Of a stretch of DNA of 64,000 bases, positions 1-11,683 are shown piece after piece (the stretch's first letter is position 1; each line of letters begins with the position of its first letter). The notes under the pieces were generated by a model. It saw only the letters and a list, made by a program, of their open reading frames with translations, searched no databases and was not told the origin of the DNA. A program made the position numbers and the translations under genes. The DNA is from Collybiopsis luxurians FD-317 M1. Its lineage: Eukaryota > Basidiomycota > Agaricomycetes > Agaricales > Omphalotaceae. The stretch spans positions 361,523 through 425,522 of the forward strand of contig KN834789.1 in the NCBI GenBank assembly GCA_000827265.1. Reading direction: 5' to 3'.

Positions 1-187
1 GCAGACATGAAAGTCTGAAAAGAAAGACGAAGGCTGGAACGACCTGGGCAACAGAGCCGCTGGTGACATCAAAGGGAATACCGCTAAAGCGCGACGGCCT
101 CCGCGACGGCCTGGGAACTCAGCTCATTACGAATATATGCACCCAGTGTATATTATACAACATCCAAAGAAAAACTTGTGTACTCTA

Positions 188-637
188 TCATACTATAACT
201 TCACCACCACTTCGGACCTGTCCACGACGCCCATTGAGCCCTCATCAAAATCATCAGTCAGCCTGGAAACTCACCTCTTTCCCGGTCTTCTTGATCTTTT
301 CCAGGATGAAATCGTAGGATTTGGTGCTCTTGACAATTACCTCTTGCGAGGGCAAGTCGACTGAAAAGTCATTCACCTCTGCAAGAAATCAGCGACATTA
401 TTTTGAGCGGCTTTCATGAGCACACACACCTCCAGCAGGCTTGGCCTTGTTCAAAACTCTGGTAACAGCACCAGAGCAACCTTCGCATGTCATCTATATC
501 AAAATCTGAGCACCAGGGAACAAGGATGATCGACATGGTCACCTACCTTGACATCGAATTTGTAGGTGTGCTCAACTTCAGCCTAGTCACCAGTCAGTTT
601 CAATGATTAGTCCGATCTCTCTCTCGACGCGCACCAT
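188..637 (-). CDS. ATX1: Copper metallochaperone ATX1
   Basis: Small cytosolic copper chaperone expected to carry Cu(I) to the secretory-pathway copper ATPase. The model has five exons: 637-635 (the ATG alone), 582-547, 493-430, 378-275 and 217-188, giving 78 residues, the usual size for fungal Atx1. The N-terminus reads MAEVEHTYKFDVK, followed by the copper-binding MTCEGCS motif (MxCxxC). The C-terminal half contains VDLPSQEVIVKS, SYDFILEKIKKTGKEV and ends RSGGEVIV. All introns are GT-AG and about 50 nt. The first intron starts directly after the ATG with donor gtgcgc, and the open frame upstream of AEVEH is closed by a TAG, which supports this start. Family identity is very secure; the 3-nt first exon is inferred from fit. 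Confidence 0.9.
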
Positions 638-1049
638 GATTACGAATATAGATTTTCAAGAGTCTGCAGAACACTTATTAGAACGCACTATTTAAGTACC
701 AAGAGAAGGGATAGTATTCACCAAACCAGTGAATCGAAAAGCAGAAAGGGGGAGAATGGGTCTTAGTACTCAAGGCAGTTCCTTATATACGTGAGGATAT
801 TTGACGTGGAAGATATTATCAAGGCGCTTTATAAGATGGTTCGGGCGTTTCAACGCAACCAACAAGGGTGAATTCAAAAGTCAGTGAGAAAGTTTGGTCA
901 ATTGCTCATTCGCCTGACTCATCAGTGCGAAATACGACCGGATCTGTTTCTCAGCCGGTACTTGTGCCCCCTAAGATTCCTCGATTAGTATGGTACTTGG
1001 TAATTATGGTATCGTGCAAGTCGTCAGTTCAATAAAGTCGGAATCCGTG
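638..1049. promoter_or_regulatory. Intergenic region upstream of ATX1
   Basis: About 410 bases between the ATX1 start and the stop of the amino acid permease, both on the minus strand, so it should hold the permease 3' UTR and the ATX1 promoter. A TATA-like tatataagg lies on the minus strand at 781-789, about 145 bases upstream of the ATX1 ATG. No convincing ORF or RNA gene is visible. I did not recognise a copper-response element. Confidence 0.45.
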
Positions 1050-3566
1050 TCATCTCCGTCCTTCTACCATCTCCAAGGTTTCATCGCCCTCGTCGGTAGA
1101 TATCGCAACCCAACCATCAGGCTTGCCCTGAACTCTAGCAATTAAAGGCTTGATCCATCCTGCGAAATCGCGTCAGAAATATAAATCTCAGCCTGTTTAA
1201 ATCGACAGTGCTACTGACCCAGTAACCGTGGAACGTCTTGGTCGTTTCTATTTGTGATATAGTATACAGGGACACCAGCTAATACAAACACTAAGAATAG
1301 CCGTTTAGCACATGGGGGAATGAGGTAGAGACTTGAAGGAAAAACCCACCCAGTACTGCCAGTGCCTCCAACGGCGCGGCGAAAATTGGCATGAACAGAA
1401 GGAACAGCGCTACCTAAATTAATCAAAGTTGGTAAAAGGTCGGAAATTTTGAAGCCAGTGACACCTACTCCACAAAAGATCAAAGGTGTAATAATCCAAG
1501 TTTTATACGGTCTTCAAATTGCTCAATGCAATCAGTACAATACCCCAGAAACCATTGAATGAGCTTACCGCTCCAACATCGGCTCTTTAACACGCAGAAT
1601 AACAGCGCCAAGAACCTGGTATAAGGAATATCAACACCTACGCTCGACTAATGATGAAAAACCGTGTCCTTACAGTTAAAAAGTAGAACGACCAAGAAGC
1701 AACAACAGAAAAGTTGATTAGCGACCTGAATCCTCCACCAACCAAAATAAAGACGAGGGTCAGAGCAGTTTGCAACAGTGTGGCATTCAGTGGCGTTTTT
1801 CGCGTTTTGTGGAGGCGTCCGAAGAGGGCAGGAAGGTAATTTTCGCGGCCAGCCGCGTAGATGAGACGTGAAGCAGTGAAAAATCCACCTAAGGAAATGA
1901 TGAGTAATGAGCCTCGATCATGGTACCGAAAGTGTACCATTCAAGGCCCCGAAGCAAGAAAAGGCCACCATGAACGCAAAGACTGTTCCACCCCAAGGTC
2001 CAAAAATCGCTCGTCCAAAGTCCAAGGCTACAGTGTTACTTAAACCAACAACATTCTGTTGGCAAATTAAGTTTTAATCCAGGATCACCAACACACATTG
2101 AACACACCTTTTCCAACACGGTGAAATATGAAAAGTTTGCCAGTAGGAATAAAACCTACAGTGATCGTTAGGATATACAGTAAACAACTCCAGAAGACTG
2201 GTCGCATACGATTACAATGAGCATGCTAGAATGGATGGCGCGAGGTATGTTTTTCCCTGGTTGTTGCATCTCTCCTGCCACATAATTCGCTTGATCCCAG
2301 CCGTCAAATGCCCAAAGACCTGAGTAGAAGGCTAAAGAGTAAGCGGACGGACTCTTGCTGGATCCGTCAAACCATGATTGTCGGAGAGATGGCGACGATC
2401 TCCCTCTAGCAAGTTGCACTATCCCAAGAACGATGATAAAAACCTGTAAAAAATCATCAACCACACGAATGTTTCTTCAGTATAAAATAAACTAACAAGA
2501 CATGCGATCTAATGGAATGAGTTGAATGATAATTTATCACTGAAAGAAGGAAACGCTCACCTTGACACTCGTGAAAATGACAGCTGCTCGAGTGCCTAGC
2601 TTGCGATTCCAGACACATAGCGCTGTTACTAGGAGGACAGCTAGGCAGGCGGTGAGTTTGATTGCCCATTGAGGTATGTCATCCGGGGACACATCAGCTC
2701 GAGTGCTGTGGAAGAAGATACGGTTGAGGTATTCAGCAAAAATGAGGCTAATGACTGCATTTCCACCTAAGGAAAGCGGTCAAAATCCACAAAGTTGAGA
2801 ACACGAAGGCAAATACCCGGTCGTAGTGCGATAATTGCTGTCCATGCAAAAAGATAGGCCACAAGGGGTCCATAAGCATATGCCAGATATGCCTGCGCTC
2901 CACCATTTTGAGGTATTGCAGATCCGAGTTCAGCAAAACTGCTGGCCCCAGTCCAAGCGAGTAAGCCAGAGGCCGCCCATACGCATAAACTTGCACCTAT
3001 AGAGCGTGTGTTGGCGACTACGACTCCTGGGGAAGAGCTACGGATGTTGAAGTGGAGAGTTTAACAGGTTCAAGAGTTGCTTACAATATACCGGATCCGA
3101 TCTGGGTGGATAAAAAGTAAACATGGAATCCACGTTGATTGCTAAAGTAGACATACCTGCATGCCTATTATCAAAGCTATGCCTGCACTATTCATCAGAA
3201 AATGCGAATACAAGATCCACCGGTGAGAGTACCGTTCACAAGGCTGACGTTCTTTTCTCCATGTTCACCATGCACCATGTCTGGGTCAGTTAAACTGGAA
3301 CTGAGCGGGAGAAGATCTTGATGAAATTCGAAGCCTGACATTGAGAAGGATCGATTCCTGGGGTAGAAATGAAAGCGTGAAACTTTCAATAAAGGAAGTA
3401 CTGACCGACTGTGACGAGAAGGCTCTGCTAAAGGAGCAGCATCTGAAATTTCCAAAGCTCGGAGGGAATCTTCAGAGTCTCTGGACTGTCTGCGGGGGGA
3501 AGCAGGAGGTGATTGAGTGAAAGAGGCATTTATAGGTGATTTGAGGGCGACATATGAAGAGCTCAT
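1050..3566 (-). CDS. L-type amino acid permease (MUP1/methionine permease-like, APC superfamily)
   Basis: Plasma-membrane amino acid transporter of the APC superfamily, LAT/methionine-permease branch. The start ATG at 3566 gives a hydrophilic N-tail beginning MSSSYVALKSPINASF, rich in Ser and Pro. After several introns the first membrane segment reads TLTGGIALIIGMQIGSGIF, then SSPGVVVANTRS, the helix-1 signature of this family. Later segments include AWTGASSFAELGSAIPQNGG, the FYSGLWAFDGWDQANYV and EMQQPGKNIPRAI motifs typical of LAT transporters, SRLIYAAGRENYLPALFG, and a C-terminus ending STDEGDETLEMVEGRR. About 12 membrane helices are expected from the family. The gene is split by roughly nine short introns. 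The substrate is not shown by sequence; methionine or other neutral amino acids are plausible. The ATG lies 105 bp from the divergent TRM1 start. Confidence 0.85.
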
Positions 3567-3671
3567 GAACGCGACAAGTAAAAAGGTACTCGGTCCGCCG
3601 CCTCCGCCTTTCCAACTCTGGCGTTTTTTCTGCAGCCATTCAGGCTGACGGTGAGAGTACCCTTTCGACTC

Positions 3672-6009
3672 ATGTCCTCTGTACCAGCACCGCCTATACC
3701 TGTCCCAGATGGTTTTAGATTGCACACTGAAAATAACGCTCATATCTTGATTTCCGAAAATGAAGCCTTCTTGAACCCTGTTCAGGAATTCAACAGAGAT
3801 CTCAGTGTCGCATGTATACGGACTTGGAGTGAGGAGCTTAATAGAGCTAAGCAAGCAAAGAGGGCGCAGATTCGGGAGAAAAGGGCCTTGAAAACTCAGG
3901 GTGGTTCAGCCGCCAAGCGTCAGAAAGGTATGAGTAGGTCTTTGCTATAGAGAAATACACCAAAAGTATCGTTACAGTGAGCGAAGTTGACGATATCAAG
4001 CTAGAAGTACGAGGTTCAGAAGATTCAAAGCCAGAGTCAGGGTCAGGGCCCTCCACAGATCCTGTCGAGGCAAATCTACTTTACTTTGTGCTGCAATTCG
4101 TTCATTGACATCATCTTAGCCAAAGTTTGAATATAGAATAACTATCCTTGAAGCGCTTTCCGCAACAGGTCTCCGTTCCATACGGTATGCAAAAGAAATA
4201 CCTTTGGTAAAGTCAGTATCTTCACCTGTCCGCAACTATCTAGTCAACTCAACGCAACTGACTCAGATATGTCCTTGCGAATGATCTGTCCCCCACCGCT
4301 GTTGCCGCAATGAAGAGAAACGTTGAGTTGAACGGTCTTGGCCCGGAAACAAAGGCAGAAGTCGAAAGTTCCACCAAGAAAGAAAAGCCAAACCTTGGAA
4401 AAGTCAGAGTAAATGAGGGGGACGCTTGGTGATTTCAACATGCTATCTCATCCCTGCTTCTACTGATATAGTAGAATCAAAGTGCTTTCATGTACAGTCA
4501 TCGTACCGACAAAGTAGACGTTGTGGATCTTGACCCGTATGGCACTGCGGCACCATTCATCGATGCTGCCGTGCAAGCAGTCAAAGACGAAGGTAATCAT
4601 CAGCTTATTGCGAGATTTACGAACATATTTACAATTGTTGCAGGACTCTTGTGCGTAACTTGTACCGATGTTTCCATCCTTGCGACAAACAACTATCCCG
4701 AGAAATGGTAAGTAATATTTACGAGCTCCGACTCATCAGTTGAATACTGTTTGTAGTTTTTCCAACTATGGAGGCCTCCCAATGAAGGCCGAGTATAGTC
4801 ATGAAGCAGTGTGTATTTCACTGGGAAGTTGATTCTTCGTCTTACTCATCCATTTATCGTGGTTTAGGCTCTAAGACTAGTCCTTCACGCCGTTTCAACT
4901 TCGGCATCGAGATATGGAAGATATATCGAACCGTTATTGTCCCTCTCCATCGACTTCTATGTCCGTCTCTTTATCCGTATCAATTCCTCCCCATTTCAAG
5001 TCAAAAAGGCATTGACGTGCGTCTCTTTCCCTTCCCTTGTCCCACCCTATCATACCAACTCTGGCACGTAGAAAAACCTCGTCGTATTATGTCTGCACTT
5101 CCTGTCAAAGCTTCTATGAGCAACCTATGGGTCGGGTGGTAGAGAAGATGGGAGCTAAAGATAACATCAACTCCATATTCAAGACACAACCAGGACCACC
5201 TGTAGGAAACAAATGTCCCGAATGCGATTCCAACCTCCATGTATGTTTCTTCATTCTCCCCGCAGTTCATACGACTGACTCTCCGGACAGATCGCCGGCC
5301 CAATGTGGTCTGGTCCTATCCATAATACAGAGTTTGTTTCACAGGTCCTCGCACACACGGAAACACGCAAGGACCAATATGGTACCGCCGTCCGGATGCA
5401 AGGGATGCTTACAGTAGCGAAAGAGGTAGACATTTTTTTCCCGAGATTCTCGGGCTCTTATTGAATGCTTGTTGTAGGAACTACACACGCCTTTTTACTT
5501 TACCCCGACAAAAGTTGCAAGTTTCTTCCATTGTCAAACGCCGTCTCTGGACGATACAGCGTAAATATTTGCCTTTTGCTCGAGTGGCCATTCAATGAAG
5601 GATCCTGATTAACCACCTTAGCTCTGCCCTCCTCCATGCCGGTCATAAAGTCTCTCGCTCACATGCGATACCAGGCTCCCTGAAAACGACTGCATCATGC
5701 CAAGATATTATGGACGTTTTTCGCTCCTGGGTGAAGACTCACCCAATCAAAAATGTTTCAGAGACTTCGCCCGCTCTTCGTTTACTAGCTAAGGATCCCA
5801 GGTGCATGGCTATAATCCTCAATGCTGGAACATCAGACTGACAGCACATTTGTAGAGTGGAGGCCAACTTTGAAAAACACCCCGGATGTGTTACTCTGTC
5901 GTCTAAAGTGAAGATAACGAGGTATCAAGAGACACCAGCAAACTGGGGACCGGGCAGTCGACCGGTTACTGACGGCGGTAATAAGCGGAAACGAAAGCAC
6001 GATAGTTAA
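3672..6009 (+). CDS. TRM1: tRNA (guanine26-N2)-dimethyltransferase TRM1
   Basis: Uses S-adenosylmethionine to dimethylate G26 of tRNAs in nucleus and mitochondria. The N-terminus [15 protein letters not shown] leads into [15 protein letters not shown], the conserved N-terminal motif. The SAM-binding core follows with [18 protein letters not shown] and [16 protein letters not shown], then the catalytic region [20 protein letters not shown] and [16 protein letters not shown]4 zinc site is visible as CTSCQSF and CPECDSN. The C-terminus is basic ([11 protein letters not shown]). There are about nine introns. One, 4070-4119, appears to use a GC donor (GAG|gcaaat to cttag|CCA), which restores the conserved [13 protein letters not shown]. 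The frame stays open upstream to 3651 without another ATG, so 3672 is the first usable start. Confidence 0.92.
4070..4119 (+). other. Candidate GC-AG intron in TRM1
   Basis: Removing these 50 bases joins ...STDPVE to [10 protein letters not shown] in frame, matching the conserved start of the TRM1 SAM-binding domain. The only nearby GT donor (position 4088) would leave a 32-nt intron, shorter than any other intron I see here, and would add four residues. Unspliced, the frame meets a stop. The GC donor is inferred from conservation and length, not from transcript data. Confidence 0.65.
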
Positions 6010-6195
6010 GTACGTTCTGGTAGAGGAAGACAGGTGTTATCCATACAGTAATAATCCAAGAGATACTATAAAATAGGTTACAAAAGACAAGGGTTAGATA
6101 CCAATGAGGATAACATGAACAAGCAACAGCGAAAGTAAGCAAAGGATGGGATGGACATATGCGCGGAAACCGGAACTGTTAAATAACAGAGTCTG

Positions 6196-9100
6196 TTAAG
6201 GTTTTCGAGTAATGAAAGGATGTTGCAGCAGTTCAGATGCAGTAGGTCTAGCCTCGTAGTTGACTTCGAATGTGCTCGTGAGAAAATCGTGAGCTTCAGA
6301 GGTTATATCGGAAGGAATGGTCGGCTTGGCCGAAGAACCAATCTATGAGCAATGATTAAAAATAATACTCGGGGATACATTCAGTCGACGGACCTTGAAA
6401 ATGGCTTGCATTTGCGTTAATTGAGCCCAGGGATGCTCTCCAGTGAGCATCTCCACCACTAAACAACCAACACTCCATATATCAGCCTTTTGAGTGTGTG
6501 CACTTTGCTTGACAACCTCAGGTGCCATCCAAAAGACGGAACCTTGCAAAGATGGGCGATGAGTGCGTCCGCCAGTCAGAGCCTCTATAGAATAGTGTCA
6601 AAGGGAAGTTGATCACTGCCAGAGGGTATATACTCACGGACGTCCACTTTCTTGGAAATACCGAAATCTGAGATTTTAACACCACCCTTGTTATCTACGA
6701 GAATGTTGGCACCCTTGATATCCCGATGGATGATGCCTCGTTCGTGCAAATAGCTCAATCCTTGACATATCTGGCGCGTAAAGTTAGATACCAAAGTTTC
6801 CTCGAAAGCCCCGTAATTGCGCAACAGAGCTGTGACCGAACCACCGGGGACGTATTCGAGGAAGATGTTCAAGCAATCATCTTCCAATGTTGAATCTTTA
6901 TCACGTACATAGATTTAGCAGGTCAACGCACAGTGATCAAACGGAAAACGACGCACAAAGATATTGTACAATATTTTCGTGTTGCAGATCTTGCAGTAAC
7001 TCGATTTCATGTTCGAGGGCACTAAGCATGTTTTGCTTTCGCTCGAGATTCGGTGCAGAACCGGTGGGCAGTTCTACTTGTTTGACAGCCATCAGTCTTC
7101 CGGTGGAAGCGTCCATACCAAGGTAAACTTTGCCAAAAGAACCTGCGCCGATGAGTGCACCCTTGATCCATTTATTAGTAACTAGAATCACGACTGTTGA
7201 GCAAGCATTTTGGAATAGAAAAGGGAATGGCACTTTTTTTCGTCTTGACGACGTCACCCTCAGCTTCCTCCTCATCTTCATCATCTGCCTCTTCGTCTGC
7301 GGAGTCTTCATTATCATCGATATAAGTGTCTTCATCATCTTCATCATCCGTCACTACTTTGTCTTCTTCGGTTCCAATCTCTGTCCAATCCTCCGTGTCG
7401 GACGAATCAGTACGGATCGCCATACTCTCCCTCTTGCTCAACCTTCTGTTTTCCATTTCTTTCGTGATTTCGTCAACGGTCATTAGGCTGGCAGTATCTG
7501 TACGGTCGCGCTTGCTTCGAAGTTCCGTCATGTAGCTCATACGATTTGAGGCATTGGAGGAGGCACGGGACACGCGGACAGGCCTGACTCCGGTAAGATT
7601 CTCAAGGGATTCAGAGAAGGATTCTGTTGGGAACGGTATTGGGGGAAGGAGTTGAGGTTTGTCGACCTGCGTAGAGGACTGTGCAATTTCCTTGTCTTGG
7701 TCCAAATCAACCGATTGGCCATCCTCCGTAGAAAGTGACATTCGAGGCACCTCCTCAGACGAGGTGATTACCGATGCATCGTCTCTTGTGAATTTGTCGG
7801 GTAACGGTGGAGGCGCTAAAGATGAAAGGGAAGTCCTGGGAGAATAATGCGACGATGCTCTTCTAGTTTGTCCAGAGCCTTGCGTGCTGCTACTGAATCT
7901 GGAGGGTAATGGGGGATTCCAAGAAGCCACGCTATCTCGTTTCGATGTCGTTGATGCTCGCGATATTCTGGACATCCGTGACGACGCCGTGTTTGATCGG
8001 GTCATCATACTCTGTCTCTTGGTACGCTCTAGGACTTTCTTTTCAGTGTTGGGGAAGAATTCCGTTAAATGGTTCGTAATGAGTTCACTAGGTGGACGCT
8101 GGCCGAAAAAGTTGCGCAGTTTTGAAGGCCGGTTTGCGGAAGCTGGACTGAGTCGACCTGTACTGAGCGGGGGGTCCTTGGCCGATCCCGTGGGCGATGG
8201 AGGCACCAGAGCACGTTCTGGATCTCGCACACCAAGATCATTGAGGATACTGAGAGAACTTGCACGCTTAGTCGCTTTGCTAGTCGGCTGCAGAAATTTG
8301 GATTGTGAGGGTGAGTTGTTTCCATGTTTCGTACGAGCAATACGACGCAGGACGAGAGGGTTTTCACGAGTAGGATGGTCGAGCGGAGCATGACAGACCG
8401 ATAGCAATTCACCTTCGCTCAACAGGTCACCAGAGCCATTCTCGAGGTACACGCCCCATCCGTCTACACTCAGTCCGCCGTCCTCTGTAGTAACACGATC
8501 CAATCCACCTTCGCTATCAGCATCAGAATTCACACCTCTCCCGCCTTTTCCAAACTTTTTCAAAACTTTTTCCAGTATCTCCACTCCTCCTGCACAGGTA
8601 TCAACGTCGATAGTGAATGTGAGGAATTCGTCCGGCAAACAGAATTTGACCAGCTTTCGTCTGAGATCTTCTAACGAAGGCGCATTCGAATGGGAGGGAG
8701 TACCGGGGAACCGATTACTAGCAAGGTTCTGGTTCGGCGGAGAAATAGTACTATTTGTATTGTTAAACTGCTCCTGAATGGGAGACAGATTAATGATGCT
8801 TTGAGTAGTAGGCGGATGTAGAGCACTGGAGTAAGGATGATTTGAAATACCAGGGGAGGTGCGTTTGTTGTTTGGACTCGTCGTGACGGAACTAGAAGAG
8901 CCATTGCGACTGTTAGGCCGAGCAGGCAAGGGTGAGGTGGAACGAGAGGATTGAGGTGTCTTTCCACCGCCCGGATTTCCGGGTCGGGGATCAGCAGGAA
9001 GATGATAACCAGCCCATCCACTGTGTGATGGCGACAATAGATCTCTACCGGGCGTGTTATCACCGGGAGTAGGTGTCCGCCGCCCATTAGTAGCGTTCAA

Positions 9101-9961
9101 CCCGTTGCGTACCGGTGTACGGCCTGCAGGAGGCAATGGAGGCTGACCGCGAGGCGGAGGTGGAAGTGGGGGAAGATTTGTACGATTGGAATGAGTGCTG
9201 ACGGGCGTGGGCCCGGATGACGATCCAGTAGAGGTCGTGGATACAGGTGTCCCATTTGGTGGATGGGGATTCGGAGGTAAAGGTCGCACTGGAGGATTAA
9301 CAAGACTGGGGGCATTCAGACTTCGTGCCGAGTCGGGTTGCTGCTCACGAATCAGACGGGGAAGATCGCTCTGTGTTGCCGAACTGAGATGCAATGCGGG
9401 GGGCCTTGTGGTTCTTCTTCGTGTTGTGGGTGATGTTTCAGGCAATTCGCTTGCATTATGATCAGATGAATCGGTGGCAACATCCAAGCGACTGGGTGCG
9501 CGCGGTTCAGTGGCAGGGGATGTAGATGATCTGGCTGTCCGAAGCCTCAAACCCTTGACTGCTGCTATAATTCGAAGACGGTCACCAATGCTTGAAATGC
9601 CCATTTCCTGCAACGTAGTCTGGTCCAATTCCAGCAAAATATCTCCTCTGATATCGTTGGTAGAAAAGGTGGCAGCATGATGACCGCACTTTATATCTGC
9701 TAGCCAACGGGCTACGTGGCTGTCAGTCCAAGTTTTGATGAATTCCGCATAGGAAATGCCTGGTGGAGGGTCTAAAACACTAGACATTTGACTAGTCGTT
9801 GGCGTACTTGGGAATGGGGAGGATTGGCCACGAACAAAAGAACGAGCAATCCCAGCGGCCTGAATCTGAAATGAGGGTGAAGTCGGTGTCGCTGGCTTTG
9901 GCGGGGACTCTGAACTGTCCGATGCATGGTGAAGCGATCCATTGATAGCTACAGCAGCCAT
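6196..9961 (-). CDS. STE11: MAP kinase kinase kinase STE11 (SAM, Ras-association-like and kinase domains)
   Basis: Serine/threonine MAPKKK acting at the top of mating/filamentation or osmostress MAPK modules. It is about 1,190 residues. A SAM domain sits near residues 75-145 ([20 protein letters not shown] to [14 protein letters not shown]). A long Pro/Ser/Thr-rich linker follows, then a Ras-association-like segment near residues 435-490 ([20 protein letters not shown]), a second Ser-rich region with an acidic stretch, and a C-terminal kinase domain. The kinase shows [18 protein letters not shown] (ATP lysine), [28 protein letters not shown] and QMQAIFK, all close to yeast Ste11, so it looks catalytically intact. 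The start ATG at 9961 follows a possible 5' UTR splice acceptor (cttgcag). Short introns interrupt only the kinase part. It diverges from HTD2 by 313 bp. Confidence 0.92.
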
Positions 9962-10274
9962 GGCAGCCTGCAAGTCGAAATCTCAAGGATAAGGATAACT
10001 TTCAAGCTGTGAAATCTGTCAATAAAAGAACATTTGATAACTTGTGAGGTACACACGATGCACATCCAAGAAGAAAGAAGGAGAAGATTGCAAGGCCGAG
10101 CAGACCGGTATTGAGATGGTCGCTGTCCAGAACGAAGAGGAGATGTCGTGGATGATTAGTAACTTGGCTCAGAGATTGTCACTCTGGCAACGAGGTACAC
10201 TATTCCGGCTTTATACTCTATTCAATTATACCTTATTCTCATGTGAAGTTCATTCCTTTCTCATTTAAACCATC
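9962..10274. promoter_or_regulatory. Divergent STE11/HTD2 intergenic region
   Basis: Head-to-head spacer of 313 bases between STE11 and HTD2 holding both 5' leaders. The part next to STE11 contains a likely 5' UTR intron end (minus-strand cttgcag just before the STE11 ATG). No convincing gene lies within: the first ATG on the plus strand (10061) opens an ORF of only 18 codons. Confidence 0.5.
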
Positions 10275-11362
10275 ATGTTCAGACTTAGCAAGCAGGTTAT
10301 TCGACCTAATCCGCTTAAATTTCGTCCTTTTACTGTTGGAACCTCTCCCAATCTCACTGCACATTCTCCTCCCCTGAGCATCAACCAGGAAGATCTCGAT
10401 GTCTGGATAGCTCAACCCAAGCATTTCGAACTATCTGATACCTTGCATCCGGAGCGTCTTTCAGACCTTTATATAACTTTACCTACTCGGGACGGGTCAA
10501 GGAAACCTTTCCATGAGCCAAAGCGGAGCCACCCCCTGCCTCCTGGTTTCGAGATTGCTTACTTCCACTTCCGAACGCCAGAATCTGAGCTACGCCCAGA
10601 TGGGACAGACGGAGAATTCTGCCCCCCAAATCCTTTCTCACGTAGAATGTGGGCCTCTGGGAAGATGACATGGGATCCTAATAACCCGCTATTGATTGGG
10701 GAGAGGGCAACAGCTACTTGGACTGTCGATTCAGTACAGAAGAAGGGATTTGACAAAGGCAAACCAATGCTTTTTGTGAATAAGAAAATCGACTTTACCA
10801 TGGCCGGAAAGAGCACACCTTCTCTAGTCGAAGAAAGAGTCCATGTTTATTTGCCTGATGCTCAAGCACAGAATAGAATCCCTCGAGAAGGTATGCATCA
10901 GGACATGCTCCCTAGTCTGATACTGATTCGTTTCCCAGTCAAGGACTTGCCTACCTCATCCGATTTTTCCTTCACATACGTTCCTTCCCTGACAACTCTG
11001 TTCCGATTCTCCGCGATAATGTGGAATGCCCACCACATCCATTTAGACAAAGACTACGCGGTTGAACATGAAGGATATCCTGGTAGGGTGCACTTCCCAC
11101 GCTGAAACTTTTTTCTTACCCATCTGATGTAGAGCGATTGGTTCATGGGCCATTGACCTCACTTATGCTGCTGGAAGCTGTGGCAGATCACTCCCCCAAG
11201 TCCACTATTCGTGTTTTTGAGTACAGAGCGAGAAACCCGTTGGTTGTCGGGCGTTCCAACACGATCCACGGCAAGTACCTTACAAAGGAAAACTCCATTC
11301 AGCTTTGGTGTGTTGACGAAGAAGGAGTGGTCGGTATGACTGGAAAAGTTGAACTTGTATAA
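10275..11362 (+). CDS. HTD2: Mitochondrial 3-hydroxyacyl-thioester dehydratase type 2 (MaoC/hot-dog fold)
   Basis: Likely the dehydratase of mitochondrial type II fatty acid synthesis (HTD2), converting 3-hydroxyacyl-ACP to enoyl-ACP; members are also annotated as mesaconyl-C4-CoA hydratase-like. The N-terminus MFRLSKQVIRPNPLKFRPF is basic and hydroxylated, fitting a mitochondrial presequence. The C-terminal hot-dog segment holds FRFSAIMWNAHHIHLDKDYA, EGYPERLVHGPLTSLMLLEA and FEYRARNPLVVG, the family hallmark with the catalytic histidine/asparagine region. An intron at 11083-11132 is certain because it restores YPERLVHGP. A second at 10891-10938 (48 nt, no stop in frame) is likely, joining PREVKDLPTSSDF; with it spliced the protein is about 329 residues, without it 345. 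Confidence 0.88.
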
Positions 11363-11683
11363 CATACCAGCAACAGAAGTGTAAATTAGGCATTTAAGAA
11401 GAAATGAATGTTTGGACGGACGTTGATGCGAGCGTTGAGACTGTGACAGGCGCTAGAGATACGCGTCCGCCGTCGAACTATTTGCGCGTGCTATTCTAAA
11501 GTCATGTGACAAGTCCCGTGATAACTATTTCATCGCGCCGTTGATCCAAGTTTCGCAGCCGCAACCTCTCTTGACCATCAACCACCACCATCCCCTTGCC
11601 TCTTCTCTAGTTTGTCTGTTCAATAATTCATTTTCTTTTCGGCTTATTATACTAATATCCTCTCGCTTTCAGGTATAACATAA
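11363..11683. promoter_or_regulatory. Histone H2B upstream region
   Basis: About 320 bases between HTD2 and H2B, both plus strand. It holds an ACGCGT element at 11461-11466, the MluI cell-cycle box bound by MBF-type factors in fungi. A pyrimidine-rich leader follows, with tactaat and ctttcag at about 11650-11672, which looks like the 3' end of a 5' UTR intron just before the H2B ATG. No other gene is visible. Confidence 0.5.
11461..11466. promoter_or_regulatory. MCB-like element ACGCGT upstream of histone H2B
   Basis: Perfect ACGCGT, 218 bases upstream of the H2B start codon. In yeasts this element (MCB) is bound by MBF and drives G1/S expression, which would suit a replication-dependent histone gene. 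A 6-base match can occur by chance, so function is inferred from position only. Confidence 0.4.

Noticed and set aside
7884..8393. Plus-strand open frame of about 170 codons inside STE11
   Set aside because: Antisense to a Ser/Pro-rich coding region of STE11, where codon bias opens the opposite strand; no domain and no splice support.
10044..10268. Possible small gene between STE11 and HTD2
   Set aside because: The frame has no early ATG; the first ATG at 10061 opens only 18 codons in another frame. Treated as shared leader sequence.
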